Assembly (NCBI RefSeq): GCF_947502895.1
Contig: NZ_CANNBM010000001.1
Coordinates: 1,240,001 to 1,304,000, forward strand
Reading direction: 5' to 3'
Length of the DNA stretch: 64,000 nucleotides
Origin: an uncultured Sulfitobacter sp.
Lineage (GTDB): Bacteria > Pseudomonadota > Alphaproteobacteria > Rhodobacterales > Rhodobacteraceae
The translations under genes and the position numbers were made by a program. Below the pieces are notes generated by a model that worked only from the letters and a program-made list of their open reading frames with translations, made no database searches and was not told the origin of the DNA. This document shows, one piece after another, positions 8,459 through 17,767 of this stretch. How positions within the stretch are numbered: position 1 is the first letter of the stretch; the number at the start of each line of letters is the position of its first letter.

Positions 8459-10930
8459 TCAGCTCAGCGTGCGCGTCACTTCTTCACGTGTGAAGATTTC
8501 GATCACGTCATCGGCGCGGATGTCGTCATAATTCTCGAACGCCATACCACATTCCTGACCGGACTGGACTTCGGGCACTTCGTCCTTAAAGCGCTTGAGC
8601 GTCTTGAGCGTTCCTTCGTGGATAACCACGTTATCGCGCAGCAGACGTACACCGGCAGAGCGTCGTGCGACCCCTTCAGTAACCAGACAACCAGCGACTT
8701 TGCCGACACCCGTTACCTTGAAGACCTCTTTGATATTTGCATATCCGATGAAGTTCTCTTTGATCTCGTTGCTTAGCAGGCCAGAGGCCGCCGCCTTAAC
8801 ATCATCCACCAGATCATAGATGACAGAGTAATAGCGAATCTCGACACCCTTCTGATTGGCCGTGTTACGAGCAGAGGCGTTTGCACGGACGTTAAAGCCC
8901 ATGATCGGCGCACCCGATGCCTCGGCCAGACCAACATCGGTTTCCGTGATGGCACCAACACCGGAATGTAGGACGCGAACACGAACCTCATCGTTGCCGA
9001 TTTTTTCCATTGCCTGAACAATCGCTTCGGCAGAACCCTGCACATCCGCTTTTACCAGAATAGGCAGCTCAGACACGTTTTCGTCTGCTTTGGCATTTGC
9101 CATGAGCTGGTCAAGCGTGGTTGCTGCACCCGCCGCAGCGCGCTTGTCTTTGGCGGCGTTGGCGCGATATTCCGCGATTTCGCGCGCTTGTGCTTCGGTG
9201 CTGGTCACGTTCAGAACATCACCCGCTTCGGGTGTGCCGTTCAGGCCCAGAACCTCGACTGGAACCGAAGGGCCAGCCTCCTTGATACGGTTGCCCTGAT
9301 CGTCGATCAGCGCACGGACTTTACCGTACTGCTCACCTACAACAAAGATATCGCCCTGACGCAGCGTGCCGTTCTGGATCAGAACAGTTGCAACTGGACC
9401 GCGGCCCACGTCCAGCTTCGCCTCGATCACGGCACCAACAGCGGCACGAGCAGGGTTGGCTTTCAATTCAAGAATTTCGGACTGCAAAGCGATCGCTTCC
9501 AGCAGTTCATCCAAGCCCTGACCCGTAATGGCCGAGACTTCGACGTCCTGCACGTCACCGGACATTTTCTCGACGATAACCTCGTGTTGCAGCAGAGCTG
9601 CACGCACTTTGTCCGGATCAGCAGATGGTTTATCGACTTTGTTGATCGCCACAATCATCGGCACCTGCGCCGCTTTCGCGTGGGCAATCGCCTCGATCGT
9701 TTGAGGCATCACAGCATCATCCGCCGCGACCACCAGAACCACAATGTCTGTGACCTGTGCGCCACGTGAGCGCATGGAGGTAAAGGCAGCGTGACCTGGC
9801 GTGTCGAGGAAGGACAAAACCTGTCCGCCATCGGTAGTGACCTGATAGGCCCCGATATGCTGGGTAATGCCACCTGCTTCGCCCGCGACAACTTTTGCTT
9901 TGCGAATCGCATCCAGCAAAGATGTCTTACCATGGTCAACGTGACCCATGATGGTGATGACAGGAGGGCGGCCCTCCAGATCAGCGGCATCATCTTCTTC
10001 AAGCTTGATCACGTCTTCAACGTCAGCGTCCGATACACGAACAACCTTGTGGCCGAACTCTTCGATGATCAGCTCTGCTGTGTCTGCGTCAATCGTTTCG
10101 TTCTGTGTGACCATCAAGCCAGACTGCATAAGCGCCTTAACAACAGCTCCGGTCTTTTCGGCCATACGCGCGGCCAATTCGGACACAACAATCGCTGGAG
10201 GCAGCTGTACATCGCGAATGATTTTTTCGCGCTCGACGTTGCCACCCATCGCCTTGGCGCGGGCGCGGTCTTGTTTGCGCTTCATCTGCGCCATGGAGCG
10301 TTGACGGCCACCTTCGCCACCGCGCAACGCCTGATTCACGGTCAGTTTGCCCGAGCGGCGATCGTCTGCCAGACGGTTCTTTTTGTTGGTCTCTTCGCGG
10401 TCACGCTCGGTCTTGCGAGGCGTGGCAGCGGGAAGTGCCTTGTTTGGTGCTGCGCGGGCCTGTGCAGGCTCGGCTGCGGGTGCAGCAGCAGCTTGGGCAG
10501 CAGCAACAGCTTCACGCTTGGCACGCTCCTCCTCTTCGGCTTTCGCCTTGAGGCTTTCCTCACGGGCCTTGTCTTCCAGCTCTTTGGCTTCGATTTCGGC
10601 GCGGCGGCGCTCGCGATCTTCAGCGCGTGCTTTTTCTTCTGCTTCGCGCGCTGCAGCCTCTTCGACCTCGCGGGCTTTAGCGGCTTGAACAGCCTTCAGA
10701 CGACGCTCCATCTCGGAATCAGTGATTCCTGCGGGGCGTCTGGATGGATCACCAACAGGGCCCGCACCAGGGCCGGTTTGTTTTTGGCCACCAGGCTTTG
10801 GCACCACAACGCGCTTGCGCTTGGTCTCCACCACGACGTTTTTAGTACGTCCGTGGCTAAAGCTTTGCTTTACGTTGCTGGGGCGCGAACCGCCCAGCCC
10901 CAGTGTTTTTCTGCCGTCACTATCGCTCAT
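8459..10930 (-). CDS. infB: Translation initiation factor IF-2
   Basis: An 823-residue IF-2, the GTPase that brings fMet-tRNA to the 30S subunit. The first 300 or so residues are a low-complexity Ala/Glu/Arg/Lys-rich region, mostly predicted charged helix (REAEEKARAEDRERRR). The G domain follows with GHVDHGKTS at about 328-336, DTPGHAAF and NKVDKPSAD. The C-terminal part holds the beta-barrel and initiator-tRNA-binding domains. It is last in the rimP-nusA-ylxR-infB operon, 9 bases after ylxR, and ends at the bidirectional terminator. rbfA, truB and rpsO, often found next, are not here. Confidence 0.97.
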   Translation of the reverse strand: MSDSDGRKTLGLGGSRPSNVKQSFSHGRTKNVVVETKRKRVVVPKPGGQKQTGPGAGPVGDPSRRPAGITDSEMERRLKAVQAAKAREVEEAAAREAEEKARAEDRERRRAEIEAKELEDKAREESLKAKAEEEERAKREAVAAAQAAAAPAAEPAQARAAPNKALPAATPRKTERDREETNKKNRLADDRRSGKLTVNQALRGGEGGRQRSMAQMKRKQDRARAKAMGGNVEREKIIRDVQLPPAIVVSELAARMAEKTGAVVKALMQSGLMVTQNETIDADTAELIIEEFGHKVVRVSDADVEDVIKLEEDDAADLEGRPPVITIMGHVDHGKTSLLDAIRKAKVVAGEAGGITQHIGAYQVTTDGGQVLSFLDTPGHAAFTSMRSRGAQVTDIVVLVVAADDAVMPQTIEAIAHAKAAQVPMIVAINKVDKPSADPDKVRAALLQHEVIVEKMSGDVQDVEVSAITGQGLDELLEAIALQSEILELKANPARAAVGAVIEAKLDVGRGPVATVLIQNGTLRQGDIFVVGEQYGKVRALIDDQGNRIKEAGPSVPVEVLGLNGTPEAGDVLNVTSTEAQAREIAEYRANAAKDKRAAAGAATTLDQLMANAKADENVSELPILVKADVQGSAEAIVQAMEKIGNDEVRVRVLHSGVGAITETDVGLAEASGAPIMGFNVRANASARNTANQKGVEIRYYSVIYDLVDDVKAAASGLLSNEIKENFIGYANIKEVFKVTGVGKVAGCLVTEGVARRSAGVRLLRDNVVIHEGTLKTLKRFKDEVPEVQSGQECGMAFENYDDIRADDVIEIFTREEVTRTLS

Positions 10931-10939
10931 CTAGCTCGT

Positions 10940-11560
10940 CTATCCTTTCGGCTGGTCGATACCAGCCTCGTTTTTGCGCACGCCGTTCAGTCTATGGGCC
11001 TCCTCTACAACACGCAGAGTGAGTCCACCAGAGGCGAGCGCCCCATGTATCACAGTTTGGCGTCCGAATGCCAAACCCAATTCATCCGCAGTCAGACAGC
11101 CAATGTAATGGCCATAGTGCGGTGTACTCAGTTTCGATTTGCCCCGTCCAGATCCGTCCACAGCTTGGATCAGCACCAGCGCCTCTTCGTTTTGCAACCA
11201 GCCTTTGACCTTTTCATACCCCGCCACGGCTTTACCCGCTTTGCGCTGCATCGAAATCAGATCCACCACACGGCGGGCCAGCTGACGTTCTACTTCCTGC
11301 ACCAGATCATCCGGTGTTTTGACAGGCTGCTTTGCGCTGCGCGCGAACAACCCCTTTTTGGCTGCCGTTTCAATGGCCGCGCGATCTGCGGTGACCCAGA
11401 TACCGCGCGCAGGCAGCTTGCCCATAACATCGGGCACAACTTGCCCTTCAGGTCCAACAACGAAACGCACGAGGCGGTACTTTGGTTGCACCTCACCTGT
11501 GGCAATGCACTTGCGCTCTGCTCCGCTTTCGCGGTCTTTGGATGCGCCACCGCGTCCCAT
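10940..11560 (-). CDS. YlxR/L7Ae-like RNA-binding protein
   Basis: A 206-residue protein combining two families usually found between nusA and infB. The N-terminal part (about 10-90) is YlxR/DUF448, with KCIATGEVQPKYRLVRFV and the ARGIWVT motif. The C-terminal part (about 95-185) resembles the ribosomal L7Ae/L30e-like YlxQ fold, including SMQRKAGKAVAGYEKV. It is presumed to bind RNA near the ribosome; YlxR of other bacteria has been linked to RNase P and to regulation, which I cannot verify here. The operon position supports the call, with 23 bases to nusA and 9 to infB. Confidence 0.88.
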   Translation of the reverse strand: MGRGGASKDRESGAERKCIATGEVQPKYRLVRFVVGPEGQVVPDVMGKLPARGIWVTADRAAIETAAKKGLFARSAKQPVKTPDDLVQEVERQLARRVVDLISMQRKAGKAVAGYEKVKGWLQNEEALVLIQAVDGSGRGKSKLSTPHYGHYIGCLTADELGLAFGRQTVIHGALASGGLTLRVVEEAHRLNGVRKNEAGIDQPKG

Positions 11561-11583
11561 TCCGGCTACCCCGAGGCCTGCGA

Positions 11584-13194
11584 TCAGGCCTCGGCCTCCT
11601 CGTCTGCATCAGCTTCTTCGCTTGATGCTTCAAGCTCGGCAGGATCAACCCAACCCAGCAATACACGTGCCGTCATGATCATGTGCTGTGCTTCTTCAAG
11701 TGTCATCTCGAAGGGTTCAAGCACACCGTCATCTTTGATCCGCTCACCGTTTTCGGTGGTCCAGCCACCAGCCAGCTCCCAATCCGCACAGGTCGCGAAG
11801 TCTTCAAGTGTTTTTACATCATCTTTGGCCAGCGCTTCAATCATTTGGGGTGTCAGACCCTCAAATTCAATAAGGCTGTCTTCTGCACCCAATGCACGTG
11901 CGGCATCGAGGGCTGCCTTGTTCTGCGCCTCCAGCACGTCACGGGCGCGGGCCTGCAATTCTGCTGCGGTATCTTCGTCAACACCGTCGATCACAAGCAG
12001 CTCGTCCACTTCGACATAGGCCACTTCCTCGAGGTTGGTGAACCCCTCGGACACCAGAAGCTGGGCAAAGAACTCATCCAGATCAAGGTTGTCCATGAAT
12101 AGTTTGGTGCGCAGTTCAAACTCTGCCTGACGGCGCTCGGATTCCTGCTCCTCTGTCATGATATCAATATCAAGACCCGTCAGCTGTGAGGCGAGACGCA
12201 CGTTCTGGCCCCGACGGCCAATCGCTAGGCTAAGCTGCTCTTCGGGGACAACAACTTCGATTTTGCCTGCTTCCTCATCCAGCACCACTTTGGATACTTC
12301 TGCGGGCTGAAGCGCATTCACAAGGAAGGTAGGTGTATCCTCGTTCCACGGAATAATGTCGATCTTTTCGCCCTGAAGCTCGTTCACAACAGCCTGAACA
12401 CGGCTACCGCGCATACCAACACAGGCCCCGACAGGATCGATGGAGTTATCATAGCTGATCACGGCAATCTTCGCACGCGATCCGGGGTCACGGGCCACTG
12501 CTTTGATTTCGATGATGCCGTCATAAATTTCGGGCACTTCCATCTTGAACAATTCGGCCATGAACTCGGGCGCGGTGCGGCTCAGGAAAATCTGCGGGCC
12601 GCGCTGCTCACGGCGCACGTCTTTGATATAAACGCGGATACGGTCATTGGGGCGATACGATTCGCGGCCGATCTTCTCGTTGCGGCGCAGAATTGCTTCG
12701 CCTGCACCCACATCGACAATAACATTGCCGTACTCTTCGCGCTTGACCAAACCATTGATGATCGTGCCTGCGCGGTCTTTGAATTCTTCGAACTGGCGGT
12801 CACGCTCGGCTTCACGGACCTTCTGAAGGATCACCTGCTTGGCCGACTGCGCTGCAATCCGGCCCATTTCAACAGGCGGCACTTCTTCGATGAATTCCTG
12901 ACCGATTTCGGGATCGGCCATATACTGTTTGGCCTGTTCAACCGTAAATTCGGCCTGATAGTTCTCAAGCTCGTCATCGGCCACAACTGTACGCACGCGG
13001 GTGAATGTTGCGCGACCTGTCTTCCGGTCAATCGCCACCCGAATGTCCATCTCCGCGCCATAGCGCGACTTGGCCGCACGGGCGAGAGATTCTTCCATCG
13101 CCTCGACCACCAGATTGGGGTCGATCATCTTTTCACGGGCGACAGCTTCGGCGGTTTGCAAAAGCTCCAGCTGGTTTGCGGATGTAATGGCCAT
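11584..13194 (-). CDS. nusA: Transcription termination/antitermination factor NusA
   Basis: A 536-residue NusA that binds RNA polymerase and nascent RNA, modulating pausing, Rho and intrinsic termination. Domain order: RNAP-binding N-terminal domain (1-130), S1 domain (about 135-200), two KH domains (about 230-345, including GACVGMRGSRVQAV and AIGRRGQNVRLAS), then two helix-hairpin acidic repeats, and an acidic tail rich in Asp/Glu. The start codon overlaps the rimP stop by one base (TAATG), so the genes are coupled. Confidence 0.97.
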   Translation of the reverse strand: MAITSANQLELLQTAEAVAREKMIDPNLVVEAMEESLARAAKSRYGAEMDIRVAIDRKTGRATFTRVRTVVADDELENYQAEFTVEQAKQYMADPEIGQEFIEEVPPVEMGRIAAQSAKQVILQKVREAERDRQFEEFKDRAGTIINGLVKREEYGNVIVDVGAGEAILRRNEKIGRESYRPNDRIRVYIKDVRREQRGPQIFLSRTAPEFMAELFKMEVPEIYDGIIEIKAVARDPGSRAKIAVISYDNSIDPVGACVGMRGSRVQAVVNELQGEKIDIIPWNEDTPTFLVNALQPAEVSKVVLDEEAGKIEVVVPEEQLSLAIGRRGQNVRLASQLTGLDIDIMTEEQESERRQAEFELRTKLFMDNLDLDEFFAQLLVSEGFTNLEEVAYVEVDELLVIDGVDEDTAAELQARARDVLEAQNKAALDAARALGAEDSLIEFEGLTPQMIEALAKDDVKTLEDFATCADWELAGGWTTENGERIKDDGVLEPFEMTLEEAQHMIMTARVLLGWVDPAELEASSEEADADEEAEA

Positions 13195-13772
13195 TATTTC
13201 TCTCCCTCGTCAGACATGTGTGTCTGCACTTCATCGAATTGAGTTTCGTCGATTGCACCAGCCGCTTTGCGCTGGCGCAGCATTTCCTTGATCAGCTCGT
13301 CCGTCAGGACCAGCTTGGCATCTGTCAGCCATTCGAATTTCAGGCCTACTGTGCCTTCTTCGATGTTGATCAGAACTTCGTCTCCCTCGACACCCGCCAA
13401 CTGGCCCTTAAAGCGGCGGCGGCCGTCGATCAGATCATCTGTTTCGATCTTCGCCTCATATCCCTCGAAATTCGCAAAATCTTTGAGGCGCGTCAGCGGG
13501 CGGTCGATCCCGGGGGAAGATACCTCAAGCGCGTATTCATCTGTGATCGGGTCTTCGACATCCAGTACCGCGCCAATAGCAGTGCTGATCTGGGCGCAAT
13601 CATCCACCTCGATACCGCCGTCAGGTTTGTCGGCCATCACTTGCAGTGTTGATGCCTTGCCTGTCATCAGACGCACGCGAACCAGCTCAAACCCCATGTC
13701 CTCAATGACTGGGGTGATGATTTCCGCCAGACGGCGGTCCATCGCTGCTTTTGCAATCAGATCGTTGTTCAT
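13194..13772 (-). CDS. rimP: Ribosome maturation factor RimP
   Basis: A 192-residue RimP needed for 30S subunit maturation. Typical signatures are LVRVRL near residue 35, the DCAQISTAIGAVLD segment, and VSSPGIDRPL. I chose the ATG of MNNDLIAKAAM because GAAGG lies about 9 bases upstream of it. An in-frame GTG 21 bases earlier would place the start in the terminator tail of the preceding gene. It is first in the rimP-nusA-ylxR-infB operon. Confidence 0.93.
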   Translation of the reverse strand: MNNDLIAKAAMDRRLAEIITPVIEDMGFELVRVRLMTGKASTLQVMADKPDGGIEVDDCAQISTAIGAVLDVEDPITDEYALEVSSPGIDRPLTRLKDFANFEGYEAKIETDDLIDGRRRFKGQLAGVEGDEVLINIEEGTVGLKFEWLTDAKLVLTDELIKEMLRQRKAAGAIDETQFDEVQTHMSDEGEK

Positions 13773-13793
13773 AAGTATATTGCCTTCAGGCAC

Positions 13794-13816
13794 AAAAAAA
13801 CGGGCGCGCGGCCCGT
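13794..13816 (-). terminator. Intrinsic terminator between the binding-protein gene and rimP
   Basis: On the minus strand: ACGGGC-loop-GCCCGT followed directly by seven T. It closes the pip/binding-protein transcript. It sits only 21 bases upstream of the chosen rimP start, so the rimP promoter must overlap it or some transcripts read through. Confidence 0.75.
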
Positions 13817-13896
13817 ATCAGAGGTTCGGTGGGCGCTTGGTTTGGACCCGAGCGCGCCGCTGTTGGAAGTTCATATACGCGGGGAAGCCCGGAACA

Positions 13897-14727
13897 TCAA
13901 GCCCCCCACCACCGCTGTGGCGCGCGCAGATCGTCAAACACACCTTGGCCCAATACGGCAGGCATCGCGATACTGCGCGAAACAGCCTGCCCGTTCCAGA
14001 CAGCGATATCGTCAAAACCGCCCAGCGCGGAGGCATCGACCACATCCGCACCATCCACGAGATACTCTGCGACTGCCTGAACACGCACATCGCTAGAGGG
14101 GATCGAGACAAGCTCGACCGCGTCAAACCAGCCCGCTTGTCCATCCTTCCAATGTGACGCCACACGCGTGGTCAGCAATTGCTGACCAGCCGCAAACCGC
14201 TCCACACGGTAGAGACCTGTGCCAATATCACCCTTTGCCACATGCGCGGGGCGAAGGATGTGCGAAGGATGCGCAAGGGTGAAAGGAAGCTCCGCATCAG
14301 GCGAATCCAGCGTAATCTGAAAACGCGATGGCGAGAGAGCGCGCACTGCACCAATCCCTGAAAGGCTATGGACGACATCTGCTGACGTCAAATCCGCCCC
14401 GTCATGGAAAGATACACCGCTGCGCAGATCAAAGGTCCAGACAGTTGCATCGTCGCTGCTGGTCCAGCCCGTCGCGAGCGCACCACGCAACGTTCCGTCA
14501 GCAGCTACTTCGGTGAGCGTTTCAAATACAAGTCCAACCCTTGCCACCTGCATGAATAACCCGTCGCCCTGAACCCAGTCATCACTGCGCGACGCGCCAG
14601 AAAGCGCCAAACGCAATTTGCCACCGCGCTGTGGCAACGGCCCCGCACTTACCCCAGCCGCCGCCAAAAGCGCTGCCGCAGCACCACTGGCAAATAACGC
14701 ACGACGATCAAGGGGCTTACGGCTCAT
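13897..14727 (-). CDS. Short peptide-type ABC substrate-binding protein
   Basis: A 276-residue protein matching the N-terminal half of family 5 (oligopeptide/nickel) solute-binding proteins: GLVFETLTEVAADG, LATGWTSSDD and VWTFDLRSGVSFHDG, then TSADVVHSL. Full-length members have about 500 residues, so this lacks much of the second lobe; it ends in QRWWGA. The start gives a twin-arginine-like signal (RRALFASG then AAAALLAAAGVSAG). The start overlaps the iminopeptidase stop as ATGA. No permease or ATPase genes are nearby. Either a shortened, repurposed binding protein or a decayed one; the intact frame and tight coupling favour the former. Confidence 0.75.
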   Translation of the reverse strand: MSRKPLDRRALFASGAAAALLAAAGVSAGPLPQRGGKLRLALSGASRSDDWVQGDGLFMQVARVGLVFETLTEVAADGTLRGALATGWTSSDDATVWTFDLRSGVSFHDGADLTSADVVHSLSGIGAVRALSPSRFQITLDSPDAELPFTLAHPSHILRPAHVAKGDIGTGLYRVERFAAGQQLLTTRVASHWKDGQAGWFDAVELVSIPSSDVRVQAVAEYLVDGADVVDASALGGFDDIAVWNGQAVSRSIAMPAVLGQGVFDDLRAPQRWWGA

Positions 14728-15695
14728 GTTGCTGCGATCCGGTCCATGGCACGCACCAACTCTGCACTGATACCAGGCTCGCTCAGGGCGTGCCCCGCGT
14801 TGCGTACCATTTTCAGCTCGGACTTCGGCCATGCTTTGGCAATCGAATAGGCGCTGTGAGGCGGGCAAATCATGTCATAGCGGCCCTGCACGATCACACC
14901 GGGAATATGCGCAATCCGGTCCATCTGGGCCAGAATCTGGCCGTCGTACTCCAAAAAGCCGGCATTGATGAAATAGTGGTTCTCAAGCCGCGCAAAAGCG
15001 CGTGCATATTCCCCTGGTCCCTCAATCATTTGACCCGAAGACGATATCGACGCCAATGCGTTCTCCCATCCCGACCATGCCCGCGCATAGCGGGTCTGCA
15101 GCGACATATCATCCGAGAAGAGGCGACGATGGTAGGCCTTGATAAAATCGTCACGCTCGTCGTGCGGCACAAGTGCGGTGAATTTATCCCAAACCTCGGG
15201 CCAGAATTTGCCCGCACCACCGCCATAAAACCAGTCCAGCTCGCTCTGCGTCATCAGAAAGACGCCGCGCAGTACCAGATTGCGTACAGCAGCCGGATGG
15301 GTCTGGGCGTAGATCAGCGAAAGTGTCGCACCCCAGCTGCCGCCAAAGACGACCCATTGGGCAATGCCCAGCGTTTCGCGAATCAGTTCGATATCGGCAA
15401 CTAGATGCCATGTGGTGTTATCCACACAGGAAGCATGGGGCGTCGAACGGCCACAACCGCGCTGGTCAAACAGGATGACACGATATTTGTCAGGGTCAAA
15501 GTAACGACGCATCGACGGACTGCACCCGCCGCCTGGGCCACCATGCAGCACAACAACGGGAATCCCGTCAGGGTTGCCACATTGCTCGACATAAACTGTA
15601 TGCCCCTGCCCTACGGCCAGCATCCGCCGATCGAACGGGTCGATAGGGGGATACAGATATTGCACTGCGCGCTTTTGATCAGGGGTCTTATCCAT
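14724..15695 (-). CDS. pip: Proline iminopeptidase
   Basis: A 323-residue alpha/beta hydrolase of the S33 family that releases N-terminal proline from peptides. The oxyanion-hole motif HGGPGG is at 51-56, the nucleophile Ser120 lies in GGSWG, and the likely partners are Asp274 (RYDMICPP) and His302 (AGHA). YPPIDPFDRRML at the N-terminus is characteristic. I used the ATG of MDKTPDQKR, preceded by AGGT, rather than the longer upstream reading. It heads a two-gene unit with the short binding protein, suggesting use of imported peptides. It is divergent from ubiG. Confidence 0.93.
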   Translation of the reverse strand: MDKTPDQKRAVQYLYPPIDPFDRRMLAVGQGHTVYVEQCGNPDGIPVVVLHGGPGGGCSPSMRRYFDPDKYRVILFDQRGCGRSTPHASCVDNTTWHLVADIELIRETLGIAQWVVFGGSWGATLSLIYAQTHPAAVRNLVLRGVFLMTQSELDWFYGGGAGKFWPEVWDKFTALVPHDERDDFIKAYHRRLFSDDMSLQTRYARAWSGWENALASISSSGQMIEGPGEYARAFARLENHYFINAGFLEYDGQILAQMDRIAHIPGVIVQGRYDMICPPHSAYSIAKAWPKSELKMVRNAGHALSEPGISAELVRAMDRIAAT

Positions 15696-15745
15696 TACCT
15701 GCCTATATAGTACGAAAGACGACATTGAATACGAGGAGCGCCGAA

Positions 15746-16495
15746 ATGCAAGCGCATCAAAGCACGGTTGACCCTGATGAGGTCGCAAAATTCGAAGCGA
15801 TGGCTGCCGAGTGGTGGGACACGGAAGGTAAATTCAAGCCTTTGCACATGCTCAACCCGTGCAGACTGGATTATATCACAGACCAGATTGCGGGCGAGTT
15901 TGACCGCGATCTGACAGAGCAGGCTCCGTTCAAAGGCCTACGCATCCTTGATATCGGCTGCGGCGGGGGGCTGCTGTCCGAGCCGATGGCGCGGTTGGGT
16001 GCCGATGTTGTTGGTGCCGATGCTGCTGCGGGCAATATCCCCGTGGCGCAAATCCATGCTGCGCAATCTGGCCTTGATATCGATTATCGCCACACCACAG
16101 CCGAAGCGATGGCAGAAGCAGGTGAGCAATTTGATGTGGTGCTGAACATGGAAGTGGTTGAGCATGTCGCTTCTCCGATAAGCTATCTGACCGCTTGTCG
16201 GCAATTGCTGAAGCCAGGTGGATTGCACATCTGCTCAACCCTCAACCGCAATCCGAAATCATATGTAGTAGCAATCATAGGTGCAGAGCATGTCATGCGC
16301 TGGTTGCCGAAAGGCACCCATGAGTGGTCCAAATTCATCACGCCAGACGAGTTATACAAGCTGTTGGACGAGGCCGGACTAAAACCCGTGGATCGCAAGG
16401 GTTTTGTGTTTAACCCGATCTTATGGAGCTGGAGCCTGTCGGCACGCGATCTGAGCGTGAATTATGTAACAGCCAGCCTGAAGCCGAAATACTGA
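15746..16495 (+). CDS. ubiG: Ubiquinone biosynthesis O-methyltransferase UbiG
   Basis: A 249-residue SAM-dependent methyltransferase performing both O-methylations of ubiquinone synthesis. The N-terminal EWWDTEGKFKPLHMLNP block and SAM motif LDIGCGGGLLSEPMA are diagnostic. The start at MQAHQS has GAGGAG seven bases upstream; the longer reading begins with TTG and was rejected. It is convergent with the marR-like gene, leaving 7 bases between stops and no hairpin. Confidence 0.95.
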   Translation: MQAHQSTVDPDEVAKFEAMAAEWWDTEGKFKPLHMLNPCRLDYITDQIAGEFDRDLTEQAPFKGLRILDIGCGGGLLSEPMARLGADVVGADAAAGNIPVAQIHAAQSGLDIDYRHTTAEAMAEAGEQFDVVLNMEVVEHVASPISYLTACRQLLKPGGLHICSTLNRNPKSYVVAIIGAEHVMRWLPKGTHEWSKFITPDELYKLLDEAGLKPVDRKGFVFNPILWSWSLSARDLSVNYVTASLKPKY

Positions 16496-16502
16496 ACAGC
16501 CC

Positions 16503-16937
16503 CTAGCCCAGCTTGTTGCGCAATTCGCGCAGAATGGGGAGGGCGGACCGCGCTTTGTCCTCCCCCAGATCTTCGACAATTTGTGTGATCATGGGTGCAA
16601 TCGTGCTGAGGGCCGAATCACGCGCATGGCGGCCTGCCGGACTGAGGGCTACCATCTTGCGCCGTGCATCATCCCAATCGGGGCGGATGTGGATATAGCC
16701 TGCCCACTCCAGTTTATTGAGTGTGTTGGTCATCGCGCCCCGCGTGACGTGAAATGTCTCGGCCAACTGCGCGGGCGAACGCTCCCCATCGCGCCAAGCG
16801 AGATGGTTTAGGACCGAGAAATGAGAAATCTCCATACCTTTTGGCAGGACCTTGCCCAGCCTGCTGCGCAAAATCTGATCTGTTCCCAGAATTTCGCTGA
16901 ACAGCATAATTGCCAAAGTGTTGGAAGTCTCGCTCAT
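16503..16937 (-). CDS. MarR-family transcriptional regulator
   Basis: A 144-residue winged helix-turn-helix regulator of the MarR family. The DNA-binding part runs from about residue 55 to 105 (SPAQLAETFHVTRGAMTNTLNKLE), with the basic wing DDARRKMVALSPAGR. It is the last gene of the comF-grxC-nitrilase-marR run and its start overlaps the nitrilase stop as ATGA. Ligand and targets are unknown. Being at the 3' end of its operon, it may not be a simple local autorepressor. Confidence 0.9.
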   Translation of the reverse strand: MSETSNTLAIMLFSEILGTDQILRSRLGKVLPKGMEISHFSVLNHLAWRDGERSPAQLAETFHVTRGAMTNTLNKLEWAGYIHIRPDWDDARRKMVALSPAGRHARDSALSTIAPMITQIVEDLGEDKARSALPILRELRNKLG

Positions 16938-17767
16938 GTTGGTCCGTCAAAAGGGCGCTTGTGGGTCATGCTGGGGACGCGCGCGCGGGCAGCGTCGGTT
17001 TGGGTCAGGTCAATCTCGCATAGATATAGCCCTGCAACTGTCCCTGCGTCCATGATGACTTCGCCCCAAGGCGCCACCACCAGCGAATGACCGTAAGTAT
17101 CGCGGGTTTTATGTGCTGTGCTGCTGTGCGTACCCGTCTGCGCCGGTGCGATCACAAAACATCCCGTCTCAATCGCCCGCGCCCGCAGCAAGGTATGCCA
17201 ATGTGCTGCCCCTGTTACGGGCGAAAACGCTGCCGGAACCGTCATTATTTGCGCACCCGCATCTGCCAACGCCTGATAGAGCGCAGGAAAGCGGACATCA
17301 TAGCAAATCGTCATTCCGATTTTAGCGAAAGGGGTTTGTGCCAGCACTGCTTGCGATCCCGGGCGATAGGCAGCTGATTCTTTCCATGTCTCCGTCTGTG
17401 TAACCTGCACATCGAACATGTGAATTTTGTCATACCGCGCAACAATCCCGCCCGTGTCGTCGATCAGGAACGAACGGTTGGCAAAACGCCCGTCCGCATC
17501 TTCGGTCTTGAGGCCGAGAGAGCCGATCAACAGCCATACGCCCAGCGCAGCAGCATCCGCACGCAGGGCTGCCAATGTCGGATCATCCTTCTCATGATAC
17601 AACACGCTGCGCTGGTGGTCGCGGTTGGTCGAGATGCAGTTGGTCACTTCGGGGGTAAGAACAAACGCTGCCCCCTGCGCCGCTGCCTCGGCCAGATGCG
17701 CACGCGTTCCTGCCAGATTGGCAGCCGGATCATCGCTCACGTTCAGCTGGAGAATGGCTATCTTCAT
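16934..17767 (-). CDS. Carbon-nitrogen hydrolase (Nit/omega-amidase family)
   Basis: A 277-residue nitrilase-superfamily amidohydrolase with an intact triad: Glu40 (LTPEVTN), Lys114 (YDKIHMFD) and Cys155 (CYDVRFP). These contexts match the Nit1/Nit2 branch, whose members hydrolyse deaminated glutathione or alpha-ketoglutaramate-like amides. The glutaredoxin gene immediately upstream, overlapping by ATGA, fits a glutathione-repair role, but the substrate is inference. The length is normal for the family. Confidence 0.9.
   Translation of the reverse strand: MKIAILQLNVSDDPAANLAGTRAHLAEAAAQGAAFVLTPEVTNCISTNRDHQRSVLYHEKDDPTLAALRADAAALGVWLLIGSLGLKTEDADGRFANRSFLIDDTGGIVARYDKIHMFDVQVTQTETWKESAAYRPGSQAVLAQTPFAKIGMTICYDVRFPALYQALADAGAQIMTVPAAFSPVTGAAHWHTLLRARAIETGCFVIAPAQTGTHSSTAHKTRDTYGHSLVVAPWGEVIMDAGTVAGLYLCEIDLTQTDAARARVPSMTHKRPFDGPT

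Noticed and set aside
9791..12019. A 742-codon open frame antisense to infB, ylxR and nusA
   Set aside because: It spans three well-supported genes, has no ribosome site or coding signature, and its product is rich in Cys, Phe and Leu without domains. Codon bias of the GC-rich real genes readily leaves antisense frames open.
15418..15426. A perfect DnaA box TTATCCACA inside the iminopeptidase gene
   Set aside because: It is isolated in a coding region without other boxes or AT-rich DNA; about one such 9-mer per window of this size is expected by chance.
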